A DNA stretch of 64,000 nt from Paenibacillus sp. FSL R7-0337 (lineage in GTDB: Bacteria > Bacillota > Bacilli > Paenibacillales > Paenibacillaceae). Below the pieces are notes generated by a model. That model searched no databases and was not told where the DNA came from. It saw only the letters and a list, made by a program, of their open reading frames with translations. Positions 51,474-60,484 of this stretch are shown here, one piece after another (the stretch's first letter is position 1; every line of letters starts with the position of its first letter). The DNA is taken from the NCBI RefSeq assembly GCF_037969875.1, contig NZ_CP150218.1, forward strand, positions 1 through 64,000, written 5' to 3'. The position numbers and the translations under genes were made by a program.

Positions 51474-52563
51474 CAAACTCAAAATTGCTATTATCGGTTG
51501 CGGTGGTATCGCAAACGGCAAACATATGCCAAGCCTTGCCCGTCAGGAGGATGCCGAAATGGTGGCATTCTGTGATATCGTGGAAGAACGTGCCCAGGAG
51601 GCTGCCAAGACCTACGGCTGCGAAGGCGCTGCTGTATTTACCGATTTCCGGGAGCTGCTGGCAACAGGCGGATTCGATATCGTGCATGTCTGCACGCCGA
51701 ATGACAGCCACTCCGAGATTACGGTTGCTGCACTGGAAGCCGGCAATCACGTGCTGTGTGAGAAGCCGATGGCCAAGACTACTGCACAGGCCAAGGAAAT
51801 GCTGGATGCCGCCAAGCGTACAGGCAAGAAATTGTCCATCGCCTATCAGAACCGTTTCCGCGCAGACAGTGAATATCTGAAGGGGCTGTGTGAAGAAGGG
51901 GAGCTTGGCGATATCTATTACGGTAAGGCTATTGCGCTTCGCCGCCGCGCGGTTCCAACCTGGGGTGTGTTCCTGGATGAAGAGAAGCAGGGCGGAGGAC
52001 CGCTGATCGATATCGGTACCCATGCGCTGGATCTGACACTCTGGCTGATGAATAACTACAAACCGCGTATGGTCGTAGGCTCTACTTTCCATAAGCTGGG
52101 CCAGAAGAAGAATGCCGCGAATGCCTTCGGTCCTTGGGACCCTGAGCAATTCAAGGTTGAAGATTCCGCCTTCGGCTTCATTACAATGGAGAACGGTGCT
52201 ACAATTGTACTTGAATCCAGCTGGGCGCTGAACGTATCTGAATTCGGTGAAGCGAAGACCATGCTTGCCGGAACGGAAGGCGGAGCAGATATGAAGGACG
52301 GGCTGCGTCTGAACGGCGAACGTGCCGGCCGCCTGTATGAGACCAAGGTGGACCTGTCCTCCGCCGGTGTCGCCTTCTACAGCGGAGCTGCGGAGAATGA
52401 AGCAGACCGTGAAGCCCGTCTGTGGCTGGAAGCCGTAAGAGAAGATAAGGACCCGGTGGTTCTGCCGGAGCAGGCCTTCGTAGTTACCCAGATTCTTGAA
52501 GCAGTGTATGAATCAGCACGTACCGGACGCGCCGTATATTTCGACGGAAGTTCTGACAACTAA
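51466..52563 (+). CDS. Gfo/Idh/MocA-family oxidoreductase 1
   Basis: This 365-residue NAD(P)-dependent dehydrogenase has a Rossmann motif IIGCGGIANGKH, the catalytic-region motif HVLCEKPMAKT (EKP) and the C-terminal substrate domain with GGGPLIDIGTHALDLTLWLM carrying the catalytic histidine. The ATG at 51466 has AAGGAGG. Such enzymes oxidise or reduce sugar ring hydroxyls, inositols or keto-sugars. Second gene of the operon. Confidence 0.9.
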   Translation: MSNKLKIAIIGCGGIANGKHMPSLARQEDAEMVAFCDIVEERAQEAAKTYGCEGAAVFTDFRELLATGGFDIVHVCTPNDSHSEITVAALEAGNHVLCEKPMAKTTAQAKEMLDAAKRTGKKLSIAYQNRFRADSEYLKGLCEEGELGDIYYGKAIALRRRAVPTWGVFLDEEKQGGGPLIDIGTHALDLTLWLMNNYKPRMVVGSTFHKLGQKKNAANAFGPWDPEQFKVEDSAFGFITMENGATIVLESSWALNVSEFGEAKTMLAGTEGGADMKDGLRLNGERAGRLYETKVDLSSAGVAFYSGAAENEADREARLWLEAVREDKDPVVLPEQAFVVTQILEAVYESARTGRAVYFDGSSDN

Positions 52564-52611
52564 GAGCATCTCCGGGTCACGCGACTATTTAGAGAAACAG
52601 GAGTGGAATCC

Positions 52612-53682
52612 ATGAGTTCAATCAAACATACTGTAGCCATCATTGGTTACGGCGGAATGGGGAGCTACCATACCCAATTAATCAAAGAGAGTGACCGGGT
52701 GGTAGTAACCGGTGCCTTCGATCTGCTGGAGAACCGGCGCACCTTGGCTGAGGAAGCAGGCTACACCGCGTATTCCAGCTATGAAGAAGTGCTGGCAGAT
52801 CCAGCTGTGGACATCGTTCTGATCGCTACACCGAATGATGTCCACAAGGACATCGCCCTTCAGGCTTTTCAGGCAGGCAAGCATGTAGTCTGTGAGAAGC
52901 CGGTGGCCATGTCCTCGGCTGAATTCATCGAGATGCAGGCTGCTGCGGAGGCGGCCGGACGGGTGCTGATGGTGCACCAGAACAGACGCTGGGATGAGGA
53001 CTTCCGCGTGATCAGGGAGATGTATGAGCAGGGGACGATTGGATCACTCTTTCAGATTGAATCCCGGGTGCACGGTGCCAACGGAATTCCCGGCGACTGG
53101 CGCCATGTGAAGGAGCAAGGCGGCGGGATGCTGCTGGACTGGGGCGTGCATCTGCTGGATCAGCTGTTGTTCATGATTGACAGCAAGGTGAGCAGTGTCA
53201 GCAGCAGTCTGAGCTTTGTCCTCGGCAATAACGTGGATGACGGCTTCGATGCAGTGCTGCAGTTCGAGAATGGCATCAGAGCCATCGTGGAGGTAGGGAC
53301 AACCAACTTCATCACGATGCCAAGATGGTATGTGAAGGGCACCGGGGGAACCGCTATTATTGAAGACTGGTCACTGAGAGGCAGAATTGTAGCCCCCAAC
53401 CACGAATCGGAAAAGATTGAACCGACACCGATCCGCGCAGGTGTAGGCTTGACCAAGACAATGGCCCCGCCTTCAGAAGGTTCAACAGTCCTTGAAGATC
53501 TGCCTGCGGCATTAGAGATGCCCTCCAGCTTCTATGATAATCTGGCCGCTGTCATCGAAGGCACGGCGGAGCCGGTTGTCAAGAATGCCGAGGTGCTTCG
53601 TGTGCTGAGACTCATTGAGGCGATCTTCGAAGCTGCAGAGCGTAATGAGACAGTTAAGAATTTCGATATCTACGGAGCTTAA
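52612..53682 (+). CDS. Gfo/Idh/MocA-family oxidoreductase 2
   Basis: This 356-residue second dehydrogenase has Rossmann IIGYGGMGSYH, HVVCEKPVAMS (EKP), HQNRRWDEDFRVI and GGGMLLDWGVHLLDQLLFMI. It is only distantly similar to the first and so not a recent duplicate. Two dehydrogenases with two TIM-barrel proteins suggest one oxidises and the other reduces the ring around an isomerisation or cleavage step. The RBS CAGGAGTGG precedes the ATG. Confidence 0.9.
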   Translation: MSSIKHTVAIIGYGGMGSYHTQLIKESDRVVVTGAFDLLENRRTLAEEAGYTAYSSYEEVLADPAVDIVLIATPNDVHKDIALQAFQAGKHVVCEKPVAMSSAEFIEMQAAAEAAGRVLMVHQNRRWDEDFRVIREMYEQGTIGSLFQIESRVHGANGIPGDWRHVKEQGGGMLLDWGVHLLDQLLFMIDSKVSSVSSSLSFVLGNNVDDGFDAVLQFENGIRAIVEVGTTNFITMPRWYVKGTGGTAIIEDWSLRGRIVAPNHESEKIEPTPIRAGVGLTKTMAPPSEGSTVLEDLPAALEMPSSFYDNLAAVIEGTAEPVVKNAEVLRVLRLIEAIFEAAERNETVKNFDIYGA

Positions 53683-53722
53683 GCAGGCTCCAATACGACC
53701 CTAGGAGAGGTGGAATCTGCAA

Positions 53723-54691
53723 ATGAAACTTGGAGTATTTATGGTGTTGTTCGGCGGCCGTAAGCTGGAGGATGCACTGGATTATGTGGTCTCCAAAGGA
53801 CTTAAGGCTGTTGAGATCGGTACCGGAGGGTATCCCGGGAACAGCCATTGCAATCCCAAGGAGCTGCTGGAGAATGAAGCGGCCCTTCAGGAATTCAAGC
53901 AGCAAATTGAATCCCGCGGCTTGATCATCAGCGCGCTAAGCTGCCACGGCAACCCGCTGCACCCGCAGAAGGAGCTGGCAGACAAGGATCATGAGGTGTT
54001 TGTAGACACCGTGAAGCTTGCACAGAAGCTGGGCGTCAAGGTTGTGAATACCTTCTCCGGCTGTCCGGGCGATCATGAAGGCGCGAAATATCCGAACTGG
54101 CCGGTTGCCCCATGGCCGAATGATTACCAGGAGATTCTGGCCTGGCAGTGGGAGAACAAGGTCATTCCTTATTGGACAGAGCAGGCGGCCTTCGCTACTG
54201 CACATGATGTGAAGATTGGTCTTGAGCTGCACGGAGGCTTCTCGGTACACACTCCGGCCACTCTGCTGAGATTAAGAGAAGCTGCCGGGGATGCCATTGG
54301 GGCGAACCTTGACCCGAGTCATATGTGGTGGCAGGGAATTGATCCGGTACAGGCCATTCATATTCTCGGCCGTGAAGGCGCTATCCATCACTTCCATGCG
54401 AAGGATACCGTTATTGATCCGGTGAACGTCAACAAGTATGGCCTGACGGACATGCAGTCTTATGCGAACATGCTGGAACGCGCCTGGCAGTTCCGATCCG
54501 TAGGCTACGGACACGATGTCAAGGTCTGGGCAGATATGATGAGCGCACTGCGTCTGGTAGGCTACGACTTTGTAGTCAGCATCGAGCATGAAGACGGCTT
54601 GATGTCGATTGAAGAGGGCTTCTCCAAAGCGGTTGACAATCTCAAGCAGGTGCTGATCGAAGAGCCGCTGTCTGAGATGTGGTGGGTCTAA
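53723..54691 (+). CDS. TIM-barrel sugar isomerase/epimerase-like protein 2
   Basis: This 322-residue AP-endonuclease-2-like barrel has ligand-type motifs GLELHGGFSVHTP (E, H), GANLDPSHMWWQG (D, H), IHHFHAKDTVID (H, D) and VVSIEHEDGLMSIEEGF (E, H). It has longer loops than protein 1, so a different substrate or step. The ATG follows GGAGAGGTGG. It is 40 bases after the second dehydrogenase. Confidence 0.88.
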   Translation: MKLGVFMVLFGGRKLEDALDYVVSKGLKAVEIGTGGYPGNSHCNPKELLENEAALQEFKQQIESRGLIISALSCHGNPLHPQKELADKDHEVFVDTVKLAQKLGVKVVNTFSGCPGDHEGAKYPNWPVAPWPNDYQEILAWQWENKVIPYWTEQAAFATAHDVKIGLELHGGFSVHTPATLLRLREAAGDAIGANLDPSHMWWQGIDPVQAIHILGREGAIHHFHAKDTVIDPVNVNKYGLTDMQSYANMLERAWQFRSVGYGHDVKVWADMMSALRLVGYDFVVSIEHEDGLMSIEEGFSKAVDNLKQVLIEEPLSEMWWV

Positions 54692-54694
54692 CCG

Positions 54695-55666
54695 GTGGAG
54701 AGCTTCACTAAAGTCCAACTGAACGACTGGCAGCTGAGTCTATTGACTGCTGCAGCCTTTGGCACAGATGTACAGATCGTTAGCAGCAGGGAGCTGACCG
54801 GTGGATTCTTTAATACGGCCTATGATCTGGAGTTAAGCGATGGCCGCTCGGTCATTCTTAAGGTAGCTCCGGACCCGGAGACAGAGACTCTTAGCTACGA
54901 GAAGGATATCATGCGTGCTGAGGTGGAGGCTCTCCGGCTGGTACGTGCTGCTGGCGGTGTGCCTGTGCCGGAAGTGTACAGCTATGACGACAGTCTGCAG
55001 CTGGTTCCGTGTCCTTATTTTTTCATGGAGAAGATTGAAGGACAGCCGTATAACGAGGTGAAGGAGAGTCTCACCGAGGAACAACGGTATTCCATTGAAT
55101 TCGAGCTGGGCCGGTACCAGCGGAGAATCAATGCGATTGAAGGGCCAGCCTTCGGGCTGTTCGGCAAAGAGCCTGACGGGAGCGGACTCACCTGGAGGGA
55201 GACCTTCAAGTCTATGCTGCTGAATGTGCTTCAGGATGCGGTCAGACTGGAGGCACGGCTACCGGCTGGTCAGCAGGAAATAGAGCAGGTGGTGGAGCTG
55301 TATCTGCCAGCCCTGGATGAAGTGACGCAGCCGCGGCTGGTACACTGGGATCTGTGGGGCGGCAACCTTTTTGTACAGGATGGGGTAATCGTATCGATTA
55401 TTGACTGGGAGCGGGCGATGTGGGGCGATGTGCTGCTGGAGTATTATTTCCGGCATTTCGAGAGCTCGGCAGCGTTCTATGAAGGGTATGGGTCGGCTTT
55501 TGCCAGCCGGAATGAACTTCTGCGCAAGCAGCTATATGACCTGTATCTGGATCTGATCCTAGTGATCGAATGTTACTCACGCCAGTATAAGGATGAGAAT
55601 CATATTAACTGGGTGCACGATAATCTTGCGGAATCCTGGACACGGTTCACAGCTTTGGTACTATAG
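54695..55666 (+). CDS. Aminoglycoside-phosphotransferase-like kinase
   Basis: This 323-residue APH-fold protein has ATP-site RSVILKVAPD, the catalytic loop HWDLWGGNLF and the metal motif IIDWERAMWGD. Such proteins phosphorylate small molecules (aminoglycosides, homoserine, choline, sugars). The start GTG lies 3 bases after the TIM-barrel 2 stop with only a weak site, so it is probably read by coupling and part of the sugar operon; a kinase for the pathway product is possible. No evidence for drug resistance. Confidence 0.8.
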   Translation: MESFTKVQLNDWQLSLLTAAAFGTDVQIVSSRELTGGFFNTAYDLELSDGRSVILKVAPDPETETLSYEKDIMRAEVEALRLVRAAGGVPVPEVYSYDDSLQLVPCPYFFMEKIEGQPYNEVKESLTEEQRYSIEFELGRYQRRINAIEGPAFGLFGKEPDGSGLTWRETFKSMLLNVLQDAVRLEARLPAGQQEIEQVVELYLPALDEVTQPRLVHWDLWGGNLFVQDGVIVSIIDWERAMWGDVLLEYYFRHFESSAAFYEGYGSAFASRNELLRKQLYDLYLDLILVIECYSRQYKDENHINWVHDNLAESWTRFTALVL

Positions 55667-55674
55667 CATACTCA

Positions 55675-55707
55675 TAAGGCCGGTTCTCTTTCTGAGATCC
55701 GGCCTTA
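55675..55707. terminator. Bidirectional hairpin between convergent genes
   Basis: Perfect 9-bp stem TAAGGCCGG/CCGGCCTTA between the convergent kinase-like gene and fabV. T tails are weak on both sides. Confidence 0.65.
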
Positions 55708-55721
55708 AGGCCTGTTCATCC

Positions 55722-56912
55722 TCAGTAACTGTTGCGGATGGTAACTACCGGATTGATATCAGCTTCATAGTCAACGCCGCCGGATTCGAAGCCGAACAAC
55801 TGGAAGAACTCGCGTCTGTAACCGGCCAGATCGGAATATTCGTAGACATTCTCCGTGCGTAGCATGGGCCATATCCGGTCCACTTCTGTCTGCACGGCAT
55901 GGCTCATCTCATGGTCATCTATCCGGATACGCCCTTGTGTATCTAACGGAGTCCCTTCCGGGTTGTACAGGAAACCGGTATACAGCCGGTAGGCTTGCTC
56001 AATGCAGCCTTCGTGCACTCCCTGTTCTTTCATGACCTTGTAGAGGACTGAGATGTATAGCGGAACTACAGGAAGCGCCGAGCTGGACTGGGTCACCAGC
56101 CCCTTGCTGACTGCTACATAAGCGCGGCCGCCCGTTCGTGATAATTCTGCATTCAGCTGCAAGGCTGTGGCTTCCAGATGATCTTTAGCCCGGCCAATCG
56201 TGCCGTCGCGGTAGATAGCCTGTGTTATCTCTGGACCTACATAGGAGAAGGCGAGGGTAACCGCATCTGCTGCCAGAACGCCGGACTCCCGGAGCGCTTC
56301 AATCCATAGCTGCCAGTCCTCCCCGCCCATCACATGAACTGTATCATCGATTTCAGCTTCGATAGCTGGTTCAATCTGTACGGTACTTAGTTCTCCGGTA
56401 TGGAAATTGACCGTTGTATTGGTATAAGGGTTGACGATGGGCTTCAGCACAGATTGATGAACTTCTCCGGTCTGCGGGTCTGTTCTGCGCGCCGAGGCTA
56501 CACTGTAGATGACCAGGTCAACCTGTCCAAGCTCGCTGTGGATCAACTCGATGGTCCGTTCTTTCGTCTCAGCGGTAAAAGCGTCCCCGCACACGCTATA
56601 AGAGCGCAGGCCCGCTGTGTGGGCCATTTCCTCAAACGCTGCGGAATTATACCAGCCTGCGGAAGCAGTCCGGGTCTCGCTGGCTGTACTCGGCCTATAG
56701 ACACCTACAGTGGCTGCTCCTGCACCGAAGGCTGCTGCAATTCGTGCGGCAAGCCCATAACCGGTTGAAGCGCCGATAACGAGCACATTGCGGGGACCGG
56801 CAAACCTTCCTTGGTTCTTTACATAGGTCACTTGCTCCTGTACCTGCTGTGCACAGCCTGCCGGGTGGGCAGTCGTGCAGATGAACCCGCGGGTTCTCGG
56901 TTTTATGATCAT
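55722..56912 (-). CDS. fabV: Trans-2-enoyl-CoA/ACP reductase FabV
   Basis: This 396-residue single-domain reductase is of the FabV family, larger than FabI. Motifs: IIKPRTRGFICTTAHPAGC at the N terminus, NVLVIGASTGYGLAARIAAA (NADH site), VYSVASARRTDP-like IYSVASARRTDP, and the catalytic Y-x8-K in IYRDGTIGRAKDHLE. It does the last reduction of fatty-acid elongation and is typically insensitive to triclosan. The start at 56912 has GAGGT at 11 bases; the longer frame has no site. Monocistronic. Confidence 0.93.
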   Translation of the reverse strand: MIIKPRTRGFICTTAHPAGCAQQVQEQVTYVKNQGRFAGPRNVLVIGASTGYGLAARIAAAFGAGAATVGVYRPSTASETRTASAGWYNSAAFEEMAHTAGLRSYSVCGDAFTAETKERTIELIHSELGQVDLVIYSVASARRTDPQTGEVHQSVLKPIVNPYTNTTVNFHTGELSTVQIEPAIEAEIDDTVHVMGGEDWQLWIEALRESGVLAADAVTLAFSYVGPEITQAIYRDGTIGRAKDHLEATALQLNAELSRTGGRAYVAVSKGLVTQSSSALPVVPLYISVLYKVMKEQGVHEGCIEQAYRLYTGFLYNPEGTPLDTQGRIRIDDHEMSHAVQTEVDRIWPMLRTENVYEYSDLAGYRREFFQLFGFESGGVDYEADINPVVTIRNSY

Positions 56913-57014
56913 TTGAGTAGTTACCTCGCTTTCATCGGTGTTTGGTGGTTGCAGGGATTGCTGAAATAAACATACCAGATGACGACTTTCTTGGGCAAAG
57001 GGAGGGATGTAAGG

Positions 57015-57560
57015 ATGATGAGCTTTCTTCAATTACATATTGACCTAACAAGCTTGCTATGGCTGCTGCCTGTCTGCTTTATGTTTCATGATTTTGAAGA
57101 AATTCTTACAGTTGAGGCATGGGGAAAGAAGCGCGGACAGTCTGTTACCTCATCAGTTTCCCCCGCTTTGCGAAAGCGTATTGCGCCAATGATGGGCGTA
57201 ACCACCAGGAATTTTGCTATGGATGTGCTCTTCGTGTATATTCTCATAGTAGGGGTAACCTTCGTTGCGGTATTTTTAGAGTTCTACTGGCCCTACTTAG
57301 CAGTCCTCGCTGTGTTTCTGCTGCATGTCTTCACACATTTGGCACAAACTATTGTTCTGAAGCTGTTCACCCCGGGTGTAGTGACAGCGGTGCTTATAGC
57401 ATTTCCGTATTCTTTGTATGCTTTTTACCGCCTGCTGCATGATGGTGTTGTTAGTGAAGCTGACATGGGGTGGTCACTGCTGCTCATGTTGATTCTAACA
57501 CCGCCGCTTGTATGGGGGTTGATGAAGAAGAGGACAAGGCATAAGCAGAGCCAGGAATGA
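57015..57560 (+). CDS. HXXEE-domain membrane protein
   Basis: This 181-residue protein has about five hydrophobic segments. The family signature H25-D-F-E28-E29 (FMFHDFEEILT) is at the end of the first, and a second histidine-bearing motif LLHVFTHLAQTI is in a later helix. This fits the HXXEE family (PF13787), whose function is unknown and whose residues could bind metal in the membrane. The ATG at 57015 has GGAGGG 8 bases upstream. It is divergent from fabV. Confidence 0.85.
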   Translation: MMSFLQLHIDLTSLLWLLPVCFMFHDFEEILTVEAWGKKRGQSVTSSVSPALRKRIAPMMGVTTRNFAMDVLFVYILIVGVTFVAVFLEFYWPYLAVLAVFLLHVFTHLAQTIVLKLFTPGVVTAVLIAFPYSLYAFYRLLHDGVVSEADMGWSLLLMLILTPPLVWGLMKKRTRHKQSQE

Positions 57561-57592
57561 TGATTGTTGACGGTGACGTTTTCAGAAAAATC

Positions 57593-57622
57593 TTGACGTA
57601 AGCCCCTAAAGATAGATAAAAT
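57593..57622 (+). promoter_or_regulatory. Probable SigA promoter of oppD-like gene
   Basis: TTGACG (57593-57598) and TAAAAT (57617-57622) are 18 bases apart, 65 bases before the start at 57687. Confidence 0.6.
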
Positions 57623-57686
57623 AATAGTATTGCGTGTTTTTTGGAATCACTATCATAACTTGAAAAGAAACAGAGAGGGTGACAGG

Positions 57687-58757
57687 ATGGAGCGCCTTTT
57701 AGAGGTAAAAGACCTGGCTATATCATTCAGAACACGCGGAGGAGAAGTTCAAGCAATCCGTGGTGTCAGCTTTCATGTAAATAAAGGGGAGACACTGGCG
57801 ATTGTTGGCGAATCCGGTTCCGGTAAGAGCGTAACCTCGCAAGCCGTCATGAAGCTGGTTCCTCAGCCTGCGGGCGAATATAAGCGTGGACAGATTCTGT
57901 TCGATGGACAAGATCTGATCGGCAAGAATGAGAAGCAGATGCAAAAAATCCGCGGCAAAGAAATCGGAATGATCTTCCAGGATCCGATGACTTCACTCAA
58001 CCCGATGATGAAGGTTGGCCGGCAGATTACGGAAGTGCTGTTCAAGCACGAGAATATCACGAAGGATGCTGCCTACAAACGTGGTGTTGAATTGCTTAAT
58101 CTGGTAGGGATTCCGTCACCGGAACGCCGTTTCCAGCAGTATCCGCATGAATTCAGCGGCGGGATGCGCCAACGTGTTGTAATTGCTATGGCACTGGCTG
58201 CTAACCCTAAGCTCCTGATTGCCGATGAACCGACAACCGCGCTTGACGTAACTATTCAGGCACAGATCCTTGATCTGATGAAGGACCTGCAGAAGAAGAT
58301 TGATACAGCGATCATTTTCATCACCCATGACCTTGGGGTTGTGGCGAGAATGGCTGATCGTGTAGCTGTTATGTATGCCGGTCAGATCGTTGAAATGGGT
58401 ACCGCAGAAGAGATCTTCTACGATCCAAGACATCCGTACACATGGGGCCTGCTGGCTTCCATGCCAAGTCTGGAGAGCAAAGGCTCGATGCTTACAGCTA
58501 TCCCGGGCACACCTCCCGACCTAATTAAGCCTCCTAAGGGAGATGCCTTTGCCCTGCGCAGCACGTATGCAATGGCAATCGACATGGAGAAGGAACCGCC
58601 AATGTACAAGGTATCGGACTCCCACCTTGTGAAGTCCTGGCTGATGCATCCGATGGCACCAGCGGTAGAGCCGCCGGATGTCGTGAAGAAGCAGCGTCGA
58701 GTGTTGAGCAATGCTTATCCAGAGCCAGTACTTGTCGGCAATAGCAGCGATTACTAA
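57687..58757 (+). CDS. oppD: Peptide ABC transporter ATPase (OppD type), solitary
   Basis: This 356-residue ATPase of oligopeptide importers has Walker [10 protein letters not shown]-loop [14 protein letters not shown], signature FSGGMRQR, Walker [13 protein letters not shown] and switch [14 protein letters not shown]. The oligopeptide C-terminal extension ([18 protein letters not shown]) is also present, without the Cys cluster of Gram-negative OppD, as is usual for Bacillota. The ATG at 57687 has AGAGAGGGTG. Unusually it stands alone between a promoter and a strong terminator, without oppA/B/C/F. Confidence 0.88.
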   Translation: MERLLEVKDLAISFRTRGGEVQAIRGVSFHVNKGETLAIVGESGSGKSVTSQAVMKLVPQPAGEYKRGQILFDGQDLIGKNEKQMQKIRGKEIGMIFQDPMTSLNPMMKVGRQITEVLFKHENITKDAAYKRGVELLNLVGIPSPERRFQQYPHEFSGGMRQRVVIAMALAANPKLLIADEPTTALDVTIQAQILDLMKDLQKKIDTAIIFITHDLGVVARMADRVAVMYAGQIVEMGTAEEIFYDPRHPYTWGLLASMPSLESKGSMLTAIPGTPPDLIKPPKGDAFALRSTYAMAIDMEKEPPMYKVSDSHLVKSWLMHPMAPAVEPPDVVKKQRRVLSNAYPEPVLVGNSSDY

Positions 58758-58776
58758 GTTTAAATGATTAGATTAG

Positions 58777-58807
58777 CGTCAGGCCTTCATGGGCCTGGCG
58801 TTTTTTT
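58777..58807 (+). terminator. Strong terminator after oppD-like gene
   Basis: Stem CGTCAGGCC/GGCCTGGCG (one G-T pair), 6-base loop, then seven T. It isolates oppD from the arabinanase gene. Confidence 0.9.
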
Positions 58808-58871
58808 GTGGTTATGGGAGATTATATTTCATATAAACCTAAAACAAAACTAACTAATATAAATAAAAGTA

Positions 58872-58900
58872 TTGACTAAATCTTATTTGGGCAGCAAAAT
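58872..58900 (+). promoter_or_regulatory. Probable promoter of the GH43 gene
   Basis: TTGACT (58872-58877) and CAAAAT (58895-58900) are 17 bases apart, 31 bases before the GH43 start. No clear cre site was seen. Confidence 0.5.
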
Positions 58901-58931
58901 GTAAGGGTATACATAGGGAGGTAATGATGAG

Positions 58932-60368
58932 ATGAGAAAAAGATCCTTAACGGCATTGATATCCTTATCTCTGCTGTCGGCATGCAGTGGAGGGAATCCG
59001 GAAGGGCCGCCGGAGTTCGGGAATGTATCTGTACACGATCCCTCTGTGATTAAGGTGGAGGATACGTATTACGTGTTCGGTTCGCATCTGGCCTCGGCCA
59101 AATCCAAGGACCTGATGTCGTGGACGCAGATTTCTTCCGGCGTGACGGATGATAACGTACTGATACCGAATGTAACGGAGGAGCTTAGCGAGACGCTTAG
59201 CTGGGCCCAGTCGGATACGCTGTGGGCACCGGATGTCATTCAATTGGCCGACGGCAAGTTCTACATGTATTACGATGCCTGTAAGGGGGATTCTCCGCTG
59301 TCCGCGCTTGGCATTGCTGTAGCCGATGAGATAGAAGGTCCTTACAAGAATAAAGGCATTATTCTGAAGTCGGGAATGTCCGGCATCGGGGATGATGGAG
59401 AGGTCTACGATTCCACGGAGAAGCCGAATGTGGTGGACCCTGATGTGTTTTGGGATAAGGAAGGCAAGCTGTGGATGGTCTACGGCTCCTACTCCGGTGG
59501 TATCTTCATCTTGGAGCTTGACCCGGCTACGGGCTTCCCGCTGGAGGGCCAGGGCTACGGCAAGAAGCTGCTAGGAGGGAATCATGCGCGGATTGAAGGG
59601 CCGTATATGCTATACAGCCCGGAGACCGGCTATTACTACCTGTTCCTCTCCTACGGCGGGCTTGATGCGAATGGCGGTTATAATATCCGTGTCGCCCGTT
59701 CCAAGCATCCGGCTGGCCCGTTCGAGGACTCGGAAGGCAAGGCTATGCTGGACGCCCAGGGGACGCCTGGGGTATTGTTCGATGATCCGGCCTACGCACC
59801 TTACGGCGTGAAGCTGATGGGGAATCATGAATTTGTGAATACAGATGAAGAAGCCGCCGCCGGATCAGGTACAGGCTATGTCTCCCCGGGACATAATTCG
59901 GCGTACTATGATGAGAAGAGCGGGCAATATTATCTGATCTTCCACACCAGGTTCCCGGGTCTCGGTGAGCAGCATGAGGTTCGGGTTCACCAGATGTTCA
60001 TGAATGAAGCGGGCTGGCCAGTTGTCGCACCTCACCGTTACGGCGGCGAGAAGATCGGCAAGTACACAGTCAAGGATGTGGCGGGTGCTTACAAGCTGGT
60101 GAACCACGGCAAGGAGATTACGGCTGAGCTTGCAGAGTCGCAGGTGGTAGAGCTGAACGCAGACGGTACGATTAGCGGGGCCGCAACAGGTACATGGGCC
60201 TTGAGCAATGATCATATGGCGAAGCTGACACTAGAGGGTGCGGAGTACAGCGGGGTATTCCTGCGGGAATGGAATGAAGCGACCTCAAGCGAGGTAATGA
60301 CCTTCACGGCACTTTCAGCGGAAGGCGTTGCAGTCTGGGGAAGCCATGTATCACCGGAGGCCAAGTAA
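58932..60368 (+). CDS. GH43 arabinanase-like lipoprotein
   Basis: This 478-residue secreted glycoside hydrolase has lipobox LLSAC (C18) and a five-bladed beta-propeller. The three catalytic acids are visible: D in VHDPSVIKV (base), D in VVDPDVFWD and E in RIEGPYMLYSP (acid). WAPDVIQLADGKFYMYYDA and VYGSYSGGIFILEL are typical of endo-1,5-alpha-L-arabinanases (AbnB-like). A C-terminal beta domain of about 100 residues (from about 380) is of the GH43 C-terminal type. It would cut arabinan outside the cell. RBS GGAGG 10 bases upstream. No other arabinose genes are nearby. Confidence 0.85.
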   Translation: MRKRSLTALISLSLLSACSGGNPEGPPEFGNVSVHDPSVIKVEDTYYVFGSHLASAKSKDLMSWTQISSGVTDDNVLIPNVTEELSETLSWAQSDTLWAPDVIQLADGKFYMYYDACKGDSPLSALGIAVADEIEGPYKNKGIILKSGMSGIGDDGEVYDSTEKPNVVDPDVFWDKEGKLWMVYGSYSGGIFILELDPATGFPLEGQGYGKKLLGGNHARIEGPYMLYSPETGYYYLFLSYGGLDANGGYNIRVARSKHPAGPFEDSEGKAMLDAQGTPGVLFDDPAYAPYGVKLMGNHEFVNTDEEAAAGSGTGYVSPGHNSAYYDEKSGQYYLIFHTRFPGLGEQHEVRVHQMFMNEAGWPVVAPHRYGGEKIGKYTVKDVAGAYKLVNHGKEITAELAESQVVELNADGTISGAATGTWALSNDHMAKLTLEGAEYSGVFLREWNEATSSEVMTFTALSAEGVAVWGSHVSPEAK

Positions 60369-60420
60369 ACTAATTCTGCGAGCATTCAAGTCACAACCGG
60401 CTTCATACCCTTAACCATTA

Positions 60421-60461
60421 CAAACAGCGGGTCTCCCTTAGAATGGGTGGTCCGCTGTTTG
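60421..60461. terminator. Bidirectional terminator between GH43 and fabF
   Basis: Stem CAAACAGCGG/CCGCTGTTTG (60421-60430 and 60452-60461) with an inner loop and pairings. It lies between convergent genes. Confidence 0.75.
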
Positions 60462-60484
60462 CTGTATATAGGAATTAGCTGCGA

